From an uncultured Thiocystis sp. (lineage in GTDB: Bacteria > Pseudomonadota > Gammaproteobacteria > Chromatiales > Chromatiaceae): 43,788 nucleotides of DNA. The notes beneath the pieces are model-generated. The model saw only the letters and a program-made list of their open reading frames with translations, ran no database searches and was not told the DNA's origin. The DNA lies in assembly GCF_903866365.1 (NCBI RefSeq), contig NZ_CAIPNF010000058.1, positions 1 through 43,788 of the forward strand, read 5' to 3'. The translations under genes were made by a program, and so were the position numbers. Positions 1 through 8,824 of the stretch are shown in pieces (the first letter of the stretch is position 1; each line of letters begins with the position of its first letter).

Positions 1-40
<40 letters not shown>

Positions 41-141
41 CTGAGACGGTCTTGATGCTTTCGCATAGTTGCGCTAGGCAGGCAAAAACCATCTAAAACT
101 GTCAAAATAGAGTTTTCATCGTATTTGCGGAATAAGGCACC

Positions 142-1389
142 ATGAGCCCAGTTCGACAACCGATCAAAAGACGCATCACCGTTCCCGTGGCCATCGGCCC
201 AGTGACCGTCGGCGGTCTGGCGCCGATCGTGGTCCAGTCCATGACCAACACCGACACCGCGGACGTGGACGCCACGGTACGCCAGGTCGCCGATCTGGCG
301 CGGGCGGGGTCGGAACTGGTGCGGATCACGGTCAATCATGAATCGGCCGCGCGGGCGGTCCCGGCCATCCGCGAGGCGCTCGACGCCCAGGGTTGCGGCG
401 TGCCGCTGGTGGGCGATTTCCATTTCAACGGACATCGTCTGCTGACCGATTATCCCGAGTGCGCGCAGGCGCTGGCCAAATACCGGATCAATCCGGGCAA
501 TGTCGGCACCGGCGAGAAAAAGGACAGTCAGTTCGCGACCATGATCGAGCTGGCCTGCCGCTATGAGCGGCCGGTGCGCATCGGGGTCAATTGGGGCAGC
601 CTGGATCAGGATCTGATCGTGCGCCTGATGGACGACAACGCCTGTTCCGCCGCGCCGCGCGAGGCCGATCAGGTGATGCACGAGGCGATGGTTCAATCGG
701 CCATCTCCAGCGCCGAACGCGCGATGGCGCTGGGTTTGCCGAAAGACCGGATCATCCTGTCCTGCAAAATGAGCGGCGTTCAGGATCTGATCGCGGTCTA
801 CCGCAAACTGGCCGAACGCGGCGACTATGCCCTGCATCTCGGCCTGACCGAGGCCGGCATGGGCTCCAAGGGAATCGTCGGCTCCACCGCCGCGCTAGCG
901 GTGCTGCTGCAGGAAGGGATCGGCGATACCATCCGGGTTTCGCTGACCCCGGCCCCCGGCGAGGCGCGCACCCGCGAGGTGGTGGTGGCCCAGGAAATCC
1001 TTCAGACCATGGGACTGCGCGCCTTCGCGCCCATGGTCACCGCCTGTCCGGGCTGCGGTCGCACCACCAGCGATACCTTCCAGCATCTGGCGCAGAATAT
1101 TCAGGGTTATCTGCGCGACCAGATGCCGGCATGGCGCACGCAGTATCCGGGCGTCGAGACCATGCAGGTGGCCGTCATGGGCTGCGTGGTCAACGGTCCC
1201 GGCGAGAGCAAGCATGCCAATATCGGCATCAGTCTGCCGGGCAGCGGCGAGCGGCCGTCCGCTCCGGTCTATGTGGATGGGGAGAAGGTGGCGACGCTCA
1301 AGGGCGAGGGAATCGCCGAGCAGTTCAAGCGCATGGTGGATGACTATATCGAGGCTCACTATGGCCAGGGACCGCGACCTGGCGTCTGA
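142..1389 (+). CDS. ispG: 4-hydroxy-3-methylbut-2-enyl diphosphate synthase (IspG/GcpE)
   Basis: Cytosolic iron-sulfur enzyme of the MEP isoprenoid pathway. It converts methylerythritol cyclodiphosphate to HMBPP using reduced ferredoxin or flavodoxin. The 415-residue protein is full length for the short, bacterial two-domain form. An N-terminal TIM barrel carries VQSMTNTDT near residue 33 and KYRINPGN near residue 113. The C-terminal domain holds the [4Fe-4S] ligands in TACPGCGRT near residue 300 and GCVVNGPGE near residue 350. The ATG is preceded by a weak TAAGG. The upstream 100 bp is AT-rich and could hold the promoter. The gene appears monocistronic here, because the next gene starts 118 bp downstream with its own ribosome-binding site. 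In a phototroph this pathway would also feed carotenoid and bacteriochlorophyll tail synthesis (inference). Confidence 0.97.
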   Translation: MSPVRQPIKRRITVPVAIGPVTVGGLAPIVVQSMTNTDTADVDATVRQVADLARAGSELVRITVNHESAARAVPAIREALDAQGCGVPLVGDFHFNGHRLLTDYPECAQALAKYRINPGNVGTGEKKDSQFATMIELACRYERPVRIGVNWGSLDQDLIVRLMDDNACSAAPREADQVMHEAMVQSAISSAERAMALGLPKDRIILSCKMSGVQDLIAVYRKLAERGDYALHLGLTEAGMGSKGIVGSTAALAVLLQEGIGDTIRVSLTPAPGEARTREVVVAQEILQTMGLRAFAPMVTACPGCGRTTSDTFQHLAQNIQGYLRDQMPAWRTQYPGVETMQVAVMGCVVNGPGESKHANIGISLPGSGERPSAPVYVDGEKVATLKGEGIAEQFKRMVDDYIEAHYGQGPRPGV

Positions 1390-1507
1390 GTGACGTGTTC
1401 CGGGCGGCCACGATTGCGCAACTTTCCGTTAACGCGCGCCGCGCCGGGAACCGGAAACGAACAACCGCGCCTTTTGCGATCACGTCAAACTTCATGAGGA
1501 GAGCAAG

Positions 1508-1999
1508 ATGAACAAGCGTTTGATGGCGGGCTTTGTTGCGTTCGGTTTGGCCGCGCCCGTGCTGGCGGAGGAGGCGTTGACGGTGCCGCTGAAGCGACTG
1601 TCGCTCGATGCGGCCGTCCAGGTTGCCCAGGGCGCGATCGCGGCCTGTCGCGAGAAGGGGATTCAGATCGCGGTCACGGTGGTCGATCGCGAGGGCAACG
1701 TGCAGGTCGCCCTGCGCGACACCATCGCGGCTCCGATCACTCTAACAATCAGCCGGATGAAAGCCTTTACCGCTGTCAACTTCAATGCCGCGACCTCGGC
1801 GATGGCGGCCCGCGCCGAGTCGCCGATCGGGCGCGTGGAAGGCCTGGTGATGTCCGCCGGTGGCGTGCCCGTGCTGGTGGGCGGTTCCGCGCTAGTCGCT
1901 GGCGTGGGCGTCAGTGGCGCGCCGGATGGCGCGGATGACGAAGCGTGCGCGCTGGCCGGGGTCGCCAGGATCCAGGACGATCTGGATATGGCACTGTAG
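1508..1999 (+). CDS. Exported GlcG/HbpS-family heme-binding-like protein
   Basis: A 163-residue protein of the GlcG/HbpS (DUF336) family. An N-terminal signal peptide spans about residues 1-20 (basic start, hydrophobic core, ALA-type cleavage after VLAE), so the product should be periplasmic. The body shows the family pattern: SLDAAVQVAQGAI near residue 32, AVTVVDREGN near residue 55, SRMKAFTAVNF near residue 82 and a glycine-rich GGVPVLVGG near residue 117. Members bind heme or small ligands, and some sense redox or iron state; the ligand cannot be read here. A strong GAGGAGA ribosome-binding site precedes the ATG. Neighbours do not indicate a pathway. Confidence 0.85.
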   Translation: MNKRLMAGFVAFGLAAPVLAEEALTVPLKRLSLDAAVQVAQGAIAACREKGIQIAVTVVDREGNVQVALRDTIAAPITLTISRMKAFTAVNFNAATSAMAARAESPIGRVEGLVMSAGGVPVLVGGSALVAGVGVSGAPDGADDEACALAGVARIQDDLDMAL

Positions 2000-2125
2000 A
2001 TCGATTGCGGTCGTCTCGTCGCGACGCCGTTGGGGCCGCCGGATACGCTCCATGTCAACCTGGCCCCGGTTTGACAGGGGCCATCCTCCTTCCACCAACC
2101 ATTCTCTAAGCCAGAGGATTACCCC

Positions 2126-2305
2126 ATGCGCTTGATCGATGCCGAGGCGGCCATCATTGAGGATTTGAAGGAAGAAAGCGAGATCATCGCCGAGAAGCGC
2201 GTAGCAGGGATCACGGTCTACACGGCCCGACACCCGACCCTGGGCAAGCTGGTGCTCGTCACAGCGCCCAATGGCTCGGGAATTCTGGTCGAGGTCGACG
2301 AATAG
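2126..2305 (+). CDS. Unrecognised 59-residue protein
   Basis: A short open frame between the GlcG-like gene and convergent arfB. It begins MRLIDAEAAI and ends ILVEVDE. The first half is acidic and helical (EDLKEESEIIAEK), followed by a predicted beta-rich half (ITVYTARH, KLVLVTAPNG). Codon use matches the neighbours, with GC-rich third positions. A CAGAGG lies about 9 bases before the ATG. There is no signal peptide or membrane segment. It lies 126 bp after the GlcG-like gene and ends 7 bp before the arfB stop. I do not recognise the family. The shape fits a small soluble beta protein and is not a typical toxin or antitoxin. Confidence 0.6.
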   Translation: MRLIDAEAAIIEDLKEESEIIAEKRVAGITVYTARHPTLGKLVLVTAPNGSGILVEVDE

Positions 2306-2312
2306 ACCGCGT

Positions 2313-2735
2313 TCAGTCCTCGCCTGGCCGGTTCGTCCGCAGTCGCGTGTTGGTGCTCGTGCGGCGCTTTGCTTCGAGGCGTCGTTCTTTCGATGCCTTG
2401 GTCGGGCGAGTGGCAATGCGCGGTTTGGGGCGATGCGCGGCCTGCACGAGTAGCGCGGCCAGACGTTCCCGCGCGTCTTGGCGGTTGCGCTCGCGGGTGC
2501 GAAAACGATGCGCCTCGATCATGAGCACTCCCGCCGAATCCACCCGCCTGCCGCCCAGGCGCAACAGCCGCTGTCGCACGTCCTCCGGCAGCGAAGGCGA
2601 CCCCGCCACGTCAAACCGTAACTGCACCGCGGTCTCGACCTTGTTGACATTCTGACCACCCGGACCGGGCGAGCGGATAAAGTGTTCCCGCAGTTCGGAC
2701 TCGTCGATCTGGATGCGGTGGGTAATCTGAAGCAT
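2313..2735 (-). CDS. arfB: Alternative ribosome-rescue factor ArfB (peptidyl-tRNA hydrolase, YaeJ)
   Basis: Codon-independent hydrolase that frees ribosomes stalled at the 3' ends of broken mRNAs. The class I release-factor domain carries the GGQ catalytic motif in RSPGPGGQNVNKVET, with downstream VQLRF and LRLGGRRVDSAGVL. A basic, disordered C-terminal tail (RPTKASKERRLEAKRR) matches the part of E. coli ArfB that enters the empty mRNA channel. I chose the ATG at 2735, which gives 140 residues starting MLQITHRIQI and has AGGA about 9 bases upstream. In-frame starts exist at 2759 and 2744 but would add an unconserved extension. The gene is convergent with the small open frame at 2126. Confidence 0.95.
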   Translation of the reverse strand: MLQITHRIQIDESELREHFIRSPGPGGQNVNKVETAVQLRFDVAGSPSLPEDVRQRLLRLGGRRVDSAGVLMIEAHRFRTRERNRQDARERLAALLVQAAHRPKPRIATRPTKASKERRLEAKRRTSTNTRLRTNRPGED

Positions 2736-2862
2736 GCAGGCCATTCCTGGAATTCTCACGCAAGCCGACGATGTTTGCAGCGGGGCGAAAAGACCGCTAT
2801 CGCTCGTTATACTTAAAGTGCGTCCGATTTGGACAATACGCGAACAATCAGTGAGGTGCGCG

Positions 2863-3336
2863 ATGCAAACCGGGGATTATAAACATCTGTTACTCGCCGT
2901 GGATTTCGAGCGGGAGAGCGCTCCCGTCGTGACCCGCGCCCAAGGTTTACGTCGTCTCACCGGTGCGCGGCTGACCTTGCTGCATGTCATCGAACACATC
3001 CCGCCGGCCATGGAGTACATGACTCTGGGCTATTCCGGCGAGATCGCCTTGCCGGAGAACCACGAGCTGGAGGCCGAACTGATGGCGATTGCCATGCGCC
3101 AGATGGACGTCTTGGGCGAGCAACTCGATGTCGCAACAATTGATCGGTTGATCCGGGTTGGCTCGACCGGACATCTCATCGATGAGGTCGCGGCCGAACT
3201 GGACGTGGATCTGGTGGTGCTGGGAAGTCACGGGCGTCACGGCCTGCTTGGCATATTCGGGTCAACGGCGCGAACGGTACTGCGTCACTCCACCTGCGAT
3301 GTTCTCTGCGTCAAGATCGACGAAAAGAATGCTTGA
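2863..3336 (+). CDS. Universal stress protein (UspA family)
   Basis: A 157-residue single-domain universal stress protein, cytosolic and probably dimeric. The start MQTGDYKHLLLAVDFE matches the first beta strand of the family. The C-terminal nucleotide-loop motif is VVLGSHGRHG followed by GSTARTVL and a final strand VLCVKI. The spacing between the two glycine motifs is the short E. coli UspA-like type, so ATP binding is uncertain. The ATG at 2863 follows GTGAGG. An in-frame upstream start at 2734 would run into the arfB 5' end and is rejected. It is divergent from arfB and convergent with the DUF349 gene, so it is probably monocistronic. Confidence 0.92.
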   Translation: MQTGDYKHLLLAVDFERESAPVVTRAQGLRRLTGARLTLLHVIEHIPPAMEYMTLGYSGEIALPENHELEAELMAIAMRQMDVLGEQLDVATIDRLIRVGSTGHLIDEVAAELDVDLVVLGSHGRHGLLGIFGSTARTVLRHSTCDVLCVKIDEKNA

Positions 3337-3378
3337 ACCTGGACAGCGCGGTCGAAACGCAAGTCAGCACAGACTCGG

Positions 3379-6270
3379 CTAAACAGCCTCTGCTTCGCGA
3401 GTTCGCTGGGGCTCCAGGGCGCGGCGAACCCGCTGGAAGCGTGCGTTCAGACTCTCGTTGCGAGGCGCGGGGCCGCACAGATACCACTGTTGCAGCAGCT
3501 GGGTTGCGCCTTGGAGCCGATCCTCCTCGCCCGCGCCCATGCGTTCGGCAAGCCTTGCAACCTGGAACTCCAATCGTTGTTGCGCAAGCTCCGGCGGCGA
3601 TTCCACGCCAGCGATGATCTCCAACTGGAGGCAAAGCCGGCTGCGTTGCGAGTCGTTTTCCGCAAAACGACGCTTGAGTTCGGCCAGTCGCGCGGGATTC
3701 TGCGCGGCGTCGAGCGCGTATTCGAAACGTGCCGACAGCGCCTGACTTGCCGGCGGCTCTTGTTGCAATTCGCTCCACAAGTGTCGCGCGGCGGCGGGGT
3801 CGATCGGTTCGGAGGTCGCGCCGAGCGCACTGAGCTCAAGCCGTTCGCAGAGTTCAGCCTGGCGCTGCACGAGATCCAGCACGGCTTGCCGTTGCTGGTC
3901 CTCGCCTGCGCGAATGCGTTGTTCCAGTTCGTCGCGGCAGTCGTGCCATTGACGCGCCAATTGACTGGCGGACTGGCGAGGGACCGGAAGTGCCTGGGCG
4001 GTGCGCCAGCGCTCGTCGAGTTCCCGCAATCCGGCGGCCAATCGCTGCGGAACGGCGTCGCTCGCGGCCAATGCCCGTGCCTCGGCGCAGAGGTTCTCGC
4101 GAGTGGCGAGATGGTCCTTGAGTTCGTTCGTCTGAGCCTCGTACAGCGCGGTCCGCCGTTCGAAGACGGCGTCGCAGGCCGCACGGAAGTTCTGCCAGAG
4201 TCTGTTTTCGTCTTTCTGGCGCGCCGGGACCGTCGTGCGCCATTCGCGTTGCAGCGCCTTGGTCTGTTCGATGGCGGCATCCAGGTTAGGGGCATCGGCG
4301 AGCGCCCGCACGCGTTCGATCAGGTTGTGTTTGTGCGCCTGATTAAGCTTGCGTTCGGTCTCCAGGCGCTGGTCGATCTGTTTGAGCGATTGGTGGAAAC
4401 GGCGCTCCAGCGTCTTGCGATGCCGACCCTCGGTCGCGCCGATGGCGGCCCAGGTCTGACGGGTTTCGCGCTCGGCACGCAGGATCTTTTTCCAGTCCAC
4501 CCGCTCCCAATCGACCTTGCTTAAAAAGTCCTCGATCTGCTGGCAGACACTTTCGCGCGCGAGCCGGTTCGACTCGCGCTCGGCGGCCCGGGCTTCCATA
4601 AAGGGACGGCAGCGCGCATAAACAGACTCCGAGGCGGCATGAAAACGTTCCCAGAGTGCCTGGTTGGCGGGCGAGCCGGATTGGTCGAGTCCCTTCCAGT
4701 CCAGTTGCAGTGTGTGCAATTGATCGGCCAGTGCCGCGAGCGGCAGCTCCTGTTCAATGAGCGCTTCCATGTTCGCGCACAGCCCCTCGCGATGCTGATC
4801 CGCGCCCCAGCGTCGCCAATGCTGAAGTTCGCGCAGTTGGGGGGCCAGAATGCGCAGACGGCTGGCAATCTCGGTTGTGGCATCCCTGGGCAATTCGCTT
4901 GCCTGGATCAGTTCGAGTCCGGCTTGCAGGCTTTGGTACAGTGGATCGGCTTTTTTGAGTTCGCCGGCCGCGAGACGGGTCTCCAGTTCGATCAGCCGCT
5001 CCGGAAGCTGTTGCAGGCGTTGCTCGGCGTGCCGGCGCTGCTGTTCGAGCCGGGATTCGAGCCGTTCTGCCAGCGTCAGAAAATCCCGTGTCGCCGCCGA
5101 TTCGGGCTGCCTGGCCACCAGTGCGCGACCCTGATCGAGGATTGCCCTGGCCTTGCGATGATCCGGCGTCCTGGTTTCGTCAAGGAGCCGTTGGGCCTGC
5201 GCGACCGTTCGCCGCAGACTTTCGACAGTCTGACGTTGTTCGGTCAGTGCTTGCCGCGTGGTCTCCGCGGTTTGAACGAGCGCTCGATAGCGTTCTTCGA
5301 GGCGACGCTGCAGAGGATCCGCAAGGGCCGGGAGTGCGCTCCAGGCCCTGTCGATCCGCGCGCGCAGGGCATCGATTTCGCTCTCCTCGGTCAGGTTGAC
5401 AACGCCTGAGAATTCGTCAAGCAACGCTTGACGCTCTGCCCGCACCGCATCCTGGGCATCATGCCGCGCGATCTGGTTTGCATTTTCTTGACGATCGTCG
5501 GCATGGGCTGCCAGAAAACGCTCGCGCTCGGCTTGATAACGTGCCTGCAAGTCGGCGTCGGCGTCGGCCTCTGTCTCGGCGGCGAGCGACGCCCATTGGC
5601 GGTCCAGATATTCCAGGAGCGCGCGGTCCTGACTCCAGTTGCCCAGGCGTCCCAGTCGCTCGGCCTTGGCGCAGATGTCCTCGCGTTGGGCGCGAATCCG
5701 CTGCGGCAGCTCTTCGCGCTCGGCGATCAGGCGCAGTTTGTCGCGTGCGGCGCGATAGACGTTTTTATCTTTTTTGCCGATCTGTCGAACGACGAGTTCC
5801 AGCCCCGCTTTGTCATTCAAACGCTCGACCGCAAGGCCGCGGTTCGCCGCCAGAGAATCCTGCACGGCACATTGAGCCAACACCGCCGGGGATTGAATCC
5901 GGACGAGCGCGGCGCGTCGAATCTCGGGGGCGTTGGCCTGGCTGGCGATCCGCTCGACGAGATCAAGATCTTCGATTTGGGACAGCTCGCCGATCCGCTC
6001 CGCAAGCGGGATTGTCTCCTGATCGCCTTCGCACAGTAAGAAGCGCAAACGCGTGGCAGCGGTTTCGCGCACTCCGGCATCGGCGTCATCGCTCAGGAGT
6101 TGGCGAAGCAACGGAAGCTGCTGGAGTTGGCGCGCGGCGTTGCGTCGTATCGCGGGGTCCGCGGGATGCTGCGCCTGTTCGGCGAGGACTTCCTGGCTCT
6201 TGGAGACGACTGCCTGTTTGGTTTCGGCCGCGGCCTGTTGTCTTTTTTTGAGGAATCGCTCGAATAGCAT
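3379..6270 (-). CDS. Very long DUF349 repeat protein with helical N-terminal repeats
   Basis: A 963-residue all-alpha cytosolic protein. The start at 6270 (MLFERFLKKRQQ) has GGAG 8 bases upstream; an earlier in-frame ATG at 6297 lacks a site. Residues about 25-200 look like HEAT-type helical pairs (PADPAIRRNAARQLQQL, SDDADAGVRETAATRL). The rest is charged helix rich in Glu, Arg and Gln, with repeated DUF349 units visible as W-x-R-F/L modules such as LWERFHAASESV and LWQNFRAACDAVFERR. DUF349 has no assigned biochemical role. Members are often single genes of 400-900 residues in proteobacteria. It is the last gene of a minus-strand run (OmpH-like, DUF465, YcbL, this) and sits 78 bp after ycbL. 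A structural or scaffold role is conceivable but not shown. Confidence 0.85.
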   Translation of the reverse strand: MLFERFLKKRQQAAAETKQAVVSKSQEVLAEQAQHPADPAIRRNAARQLQQLPLLRQLLSDDADAGVRETAATRLRFLLCEGDQETIPLAERIGELSQIEDLDLVERIASQANAPEIRRAALVRIQSPAVLAQCAVQDSLAANRGLAVERLNDKAGLELVVRQIGKKDKNVYRAARDKLRLIAEREELPQRIRAQREDICAKAERLGRLGNWSQDRALLEYLDRQWASLAAETEADADADLQARYQAERERFLAAHADDRQENANQIARHDAQDAVRAERQALLDEFSGVVNLTEESEIDALRARIDRAWSALPALADPLQRRLEERYRALVQTAETTRQALTEQRQTVESLRRTVAQAQRLLDETRTPDHRKARAILDQGRALVARQPESAATRDFLTLAERLESRLEQQRRHAEQRLQQLPERLIELETRLAAGELKKADPLYQSLQAGLELIQASELPRDATTEIASRLRILAPQLRELQHWRRWGADQHREGLCANMEALIEQELPLAALADQLHTLQLDWKGLDQSGSPANQALWERFHAASESVYARCRPFMEARAAERESNRLARESVCQQIEDFLSKVDWERVDWKKILRAERETRQTWAAIGATEGRHRKTLERRFHQSLKQIDQRLETERKLNQAHKHNLIERVRALADAPNLDAAIEQTKALQREWRTTVPARQKDENRLWQNFRAACDAVFERRTALYEAQTNELKDHLATRENLCAEARALAASDAVPQRLAAGLRELDERWRTAQALPVPRQSASQLARQWHDCRDELEQRIRAGEDQQRQAVLDLVQRQAELCERLELSALGATSEPIDPAAARHLWSELQQEPPASQALSARFEYALDAAQNPARLAELKRRFAENDSQRSRLCLQLEIIAGVESPPELAQQRLEFQVARLAERMGAGEEDRLQGATQLLQQWYLCGPAPRNESLNARFQRVRRALEPQRTREAEAV

Positions 6271-6348
6271 GTCAGCTCCGTCAACTGTTGCTTGCAACGC
6301 GCCATTGTACCTGAGCCAATAGCGACGTCGGCCCCAGGCTGCGAGGCG

Positions 6349-6981
6349 TTATCCGCGAAGGTAGGGATTGGCGCGTCGTTCGTGCCCGATGGTGGACATG
6401 GGGCCATGCCCCGGGATGAAGCGGAGATCGTCGCCCAGCGCGAAGAGTTGCTGTTGAATCGAATCGAGGAGCTGGCGGTGATTGCCGCGCGGAAAGTCGG
6501 TGCGGCCGATGGATCCCCGAAAGAGCACGTCGCCGACCTGCGCCAGTCGATTCGCGGTGTCGACGAACACCACATGGCCAGGGGTGTGCCCCGGACAATG
6601 CAGCACCTCCAGGCGTTCCTCGCCGACCTTGACAATATCGCCCTGTTGCAGCCACTGGTCTGGCTCGAAATCGCGCACCGGCGCAAATCCGAACATCCGA
6701 CACTGGTCCGGTAGCGCATGGATCAGAAAGGCGTCGTCGGGATGCGGCCCGACAATGGGCAACCCAAGCCGCTCGGCCAGATCGCCGCTCGCGCCCACAT
6801 GATCCAGATGACCGTGGGTCAGGAGGATGCATTCGGGCTCAAGGTTCAACTCGGCGAGCAGCGCGAGGATGCGCTCAGGCTCGCCGCCGGGATCGACGAT
6901 GGCGGCGCGCCGGGTCCGTTCGCACCAGAACAGGGTACAGTTCTGCTGGAACGGGGTGACGGGCAGGATGCGATAGTCCAC
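6349..6981 (-). CDS. ycbL: YcbL-type metallo-beta-lactamase-fold hydrolase (glyoxalase II-like)
   Basis: A 210-residue single-domain metallo-hydrolase that aligns along its whole length with E. coli YcbL as I remember it. Metal ligands are visible in THGHLDHVG near residue 55, HCPGHTPGHV near residue 128, the bridging Asp in QVGDVLF near residue 150 and PGHGP near residue 194. YcbL proteins are small glyoxalase II homologues that can hydrolyse S-lactoylglutathione. They lack the C-terminal substrate-binding domain of GloB, as this one does. The start is GTG, chosen because it gives the family N-terminus (DYRILPVTPFQQN). It lies 36 bp after the DUF465 gene and is probably cotranscribed with it. 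Confidence 0.93.
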   Translation of the reverse strand: MDYRILPVTPFQQNCTLFWCERTRRAAIVDPGGEPERILALLAELNLEPECILLTHGHLDHVGASGDLAERLGLPIVGPHPDDAFLIHALPDQCRMFGFAPVRDFEPDQWLQQGDIVKVGEERLEVLHCPGHTPGHVVFVDTANRLAQVGDVLFRGSIGRTDFPRGNHRQLLDSIQQQLFALGDDLRFIPGHGPMSTIGHERRANPYLRG

Positions 6982-7017
6982 GTCGGTTTGGCGTTCAGAT
7001 GGCCCTGGGAGGCCGAC

Positions 7018-7254
7018 TCAGGCGCGCAGCATCAGATAGAGCGAGTCCTTGAGCAGAAGGCGTTCTTTCTTCAGTTCCTCGATGGTTTCATCGGCGACCG
7101 GGGTTCCGAGTTCCTCGATGCTCCGCACGCGGGCATCGAGTTCGTCATAGTCGTCCATGCGTTGCGCGAACTCGGGGTTGGCGGAGCGGAGTGCCGCGAT
7201 CTTGTTTTCCAGATCCGGAAATTCATGGAGCAGGTCGTGCGATTCGCCGAGCAT
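7018..7254 (-). CDS. DUF465 (YdcH-family) small coiled-coil protein
   Basis: A 78-residue acidic and basic alpha-helical protein of the DUF465/YdcH family. It shows the typical opening LGESHDLLHEFPDLENKI and a late KKERLLLKDSLYLML segment, with two heptad-like helices and no membrane segment or signal peptide. Its function is unknown in E. coli and elsewhere. A good AGAGGA ribosome-binding site lies about 9 bases before the ATG. It is the first gene of a likely DUF465-ycbL-DUF349 transcript, with about 230 bp separating it from the OmpH-like gene upstream. That gap holds no other gene that I can see. Confidence 0.9.
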   Translation of the reverse strand: MLGESHDLLHEFPDLENKIAALRSANPEFAQRMDDYDELDARVRSIEELGTPVADETIEELKKERLLLKDSLYLMLRA

Positions 7255-7482
7255 GATGTCGCTTCCTCTTCAGGGGCGCCGCCGCGCGGAGGGCGCGGGC
7301 GGCGGGTGGTTGGTCGAAATCGATTGGTTTCGGGCGCCCGCAACGGGGGCACAACGTCCGAAAAGTATACTCCAGGACGCGAGATCCGAAATAGTCCGGT
7401 CACATTCGCGCGGTTGCCGCTTGCAAGCCGCGTCCCTGGATGACCGGCGTTGCGCGCGCATTGCTCCGGTCTTGCCTAAACC

Positions 7483-7998
7483 TTACTTCGTTTTGGCATC
7501 TATTTCCTTGATCACCTCGGCGGTGATCTCCAGCGATTCGTCGAGATAGAGCAGGCCCGACAGGCCGCGTTCCACCACCATGCCAAGCTTTTTCTGTTTC
7601 GCCACCGCGTTGACCGCCTCGCGGGCGGGGCCGACGATTTCCCGGCCTTTTTCCTGCTGCACTTTCATCAGTTCCTGCTGAATCGGCATCGTTTTTTTCT
7701 GATAGTCCGCGATCAGTGCCTGGATCTCCTTTTCCTTTTTGGCGAGTTGGTCCTTGCTCATCAGCGCCTTGTCGCGCTCCAGCGATTGTTGCATGGTCTG
7801 AATCTGTTTTTCGTCTTCCGCGAACTGCCTGGCTTTCGGCTCGAACTCCTTGCGCAATTGTTCCTGTAAACGCTGACCGAGCTTGCTTTGCTCCAGCACT
7901 TTCTGCATGTCGACGTAGCCGACGCCGCCATTGTTGGCCGCCAGTGTCGGCAGAACCATGAAGAGGGAAAGCGCGAGGAACAGAATCGGACGGGGCAT
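7483..7998 (-). CDS. Periplasmic OmpH/Skp-family chaperone-like protein
   Basis: A 171-residue protein with a clear signal peptide (MPRPILFLALSLFMVLPTLA, cleavage about residue 21). A short strand VGYVDMQKVLEQS is followed by a long charged coiled coil (about residues 45-120), then a return helix and a C-terminal strand region, which is the Skp jellyfish pattern. The start at 7998 is set by the signal peptide and by GGAG about 10 bases upstream; a longer frame to 8172 is spurious. Skp homologues hold unfolded outer-membrane proteins. This copy is not beside bamA or lpxD, the usual location, so it may be an extra paralogue with its own clients (inference). Confidence 0.88.
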   Translation of the reverse strand: MPRPILFLALSLFMVLPTLAANNGGVGYVDMQKVLEQSKLGQRLQEQLRKEFEPKARQFAEDEKQIQTMQQSLERDKALMSKDQLAKKEKEIQALIADYQKKTMPIQQELMKVQQEKGREIVGPAREAVNAVAKQKKLGMVVERGLSGLLYLDESLEITAEVIKEIDAKTK

Positions 7999-8272
7999 GG
8001 AATGGCACTCCGAGAAAATGGCTTGAGGTTGGGATGAAAACATCGAGGGTTTATCCGGGCACGCGGGGCGCGGATGCCTCCATCGGGATCCGCGATTGTA
8101 ACCATGCCGGGCGTGTGGCGACAGAATTGTATAATTCCAGAACAAGGTCGAGACCGCCTGGCGGATCGGCAAAGAGCCGTGAGTCGAGACCGCCGGGCTT
8201 GCGTCAAGGTCGCGCCTGTCGGATGCTCTAGCAATCGATTATTCCCAAACTCCCATCCTGGAGCACCTCATC

Positions 8273-8812
8273 GTGGGTAATTCACTGCAAGACCAACTCC
8301 TCAAGGCCGGCCTGGTCGATCAGCACAAGCTCAAGCAGTCGCGTTCGACGCAACACAAACAAGGCAAGCAGGCCGGCAAACGCGGTCCTCAAGTCGACGC
8401 CGAGGCACGTCAGGCGGCTGAACGGGCGCGCGTCGAGAAGGCCGAGCGCGACCGCGAACTCAATCGCCAGCGTCAGGAGGAGGCGGCGCTGCATGCCGCC
8501 GAAAACGAGATCCGTCAGCTCATCCATGCCAACCGGGTGGTCCGCGACGGCGGCGATCTGGTCTACAACTTCACCGACGGGGCGACGCTCAAGCGCATCT
8601 ATGTCAACAAGGAGCAACATACCAAGCTGGTCGCCGGGCGGCTGGCGGTGGTGCGTCAGGATACCTTCTACGAGGTCATTCCGGCCGAAATCGTCGAGCG
8701 GGTGCGCGCCCGCGACGCCAGTCTGGTGCTGGTCTTCAACCAGCCGACGGCACCGCCGGATGCCGACGACCCCTATGCCGACTTTCAGGTTCCCGACGAT
8801 CTCATGTGGTAG
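8273..8812 (+). CDS. DUF2058 (YaiL-family) nucleoprotein
   Basis: A 179-residue protein of the DUF2058/YaiL family. The family N-terminus NSLQDQLLKAGLV is followed by a highly basic linker (KLKQSRSTQHKQGKQAGKR) and a long charged helix at residues 40-85. The conserved C-terminal domain contains YNFTDG, IYVN and ADFQVPDDLMW. The start is GTG with a GGAG about 9 bases upstream. The basic linker suggests RNA or ribosome contact, but no biochemical role is established. It ends 12 bp before the NYN-domain gene and is probably translated from the same mRNA. About 270 bp of divergent intergenic DNA separates it from the OmpH-like gene. Confidence 0.9.
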   Translation: MGNSLQDQLLKAGLVDQHKLKQSRSTQHKQGKQAGKRGPQVDAEARQAAERARVEKAERDRELNRQRQEEAALHAAENEIRQLIHANRVVRDGGDLVYNFTDGATLKRIYVNKEQHTKLVAGRLAVVRQDTFYEVIPAEIVERVRARDASLVLVFNQPTAPPDADDPYADFQVPDDLMW

Positions 8813-8824
8813 GAGGGCGCATCC

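Noticed and set aside
8130-8135. TATAAT in the gap between the OmpH-like and DUF2058 genes
   Set aside because: No -35 hexamer fits at 16-18 bp on the plus strand, so I did not call a promoter.
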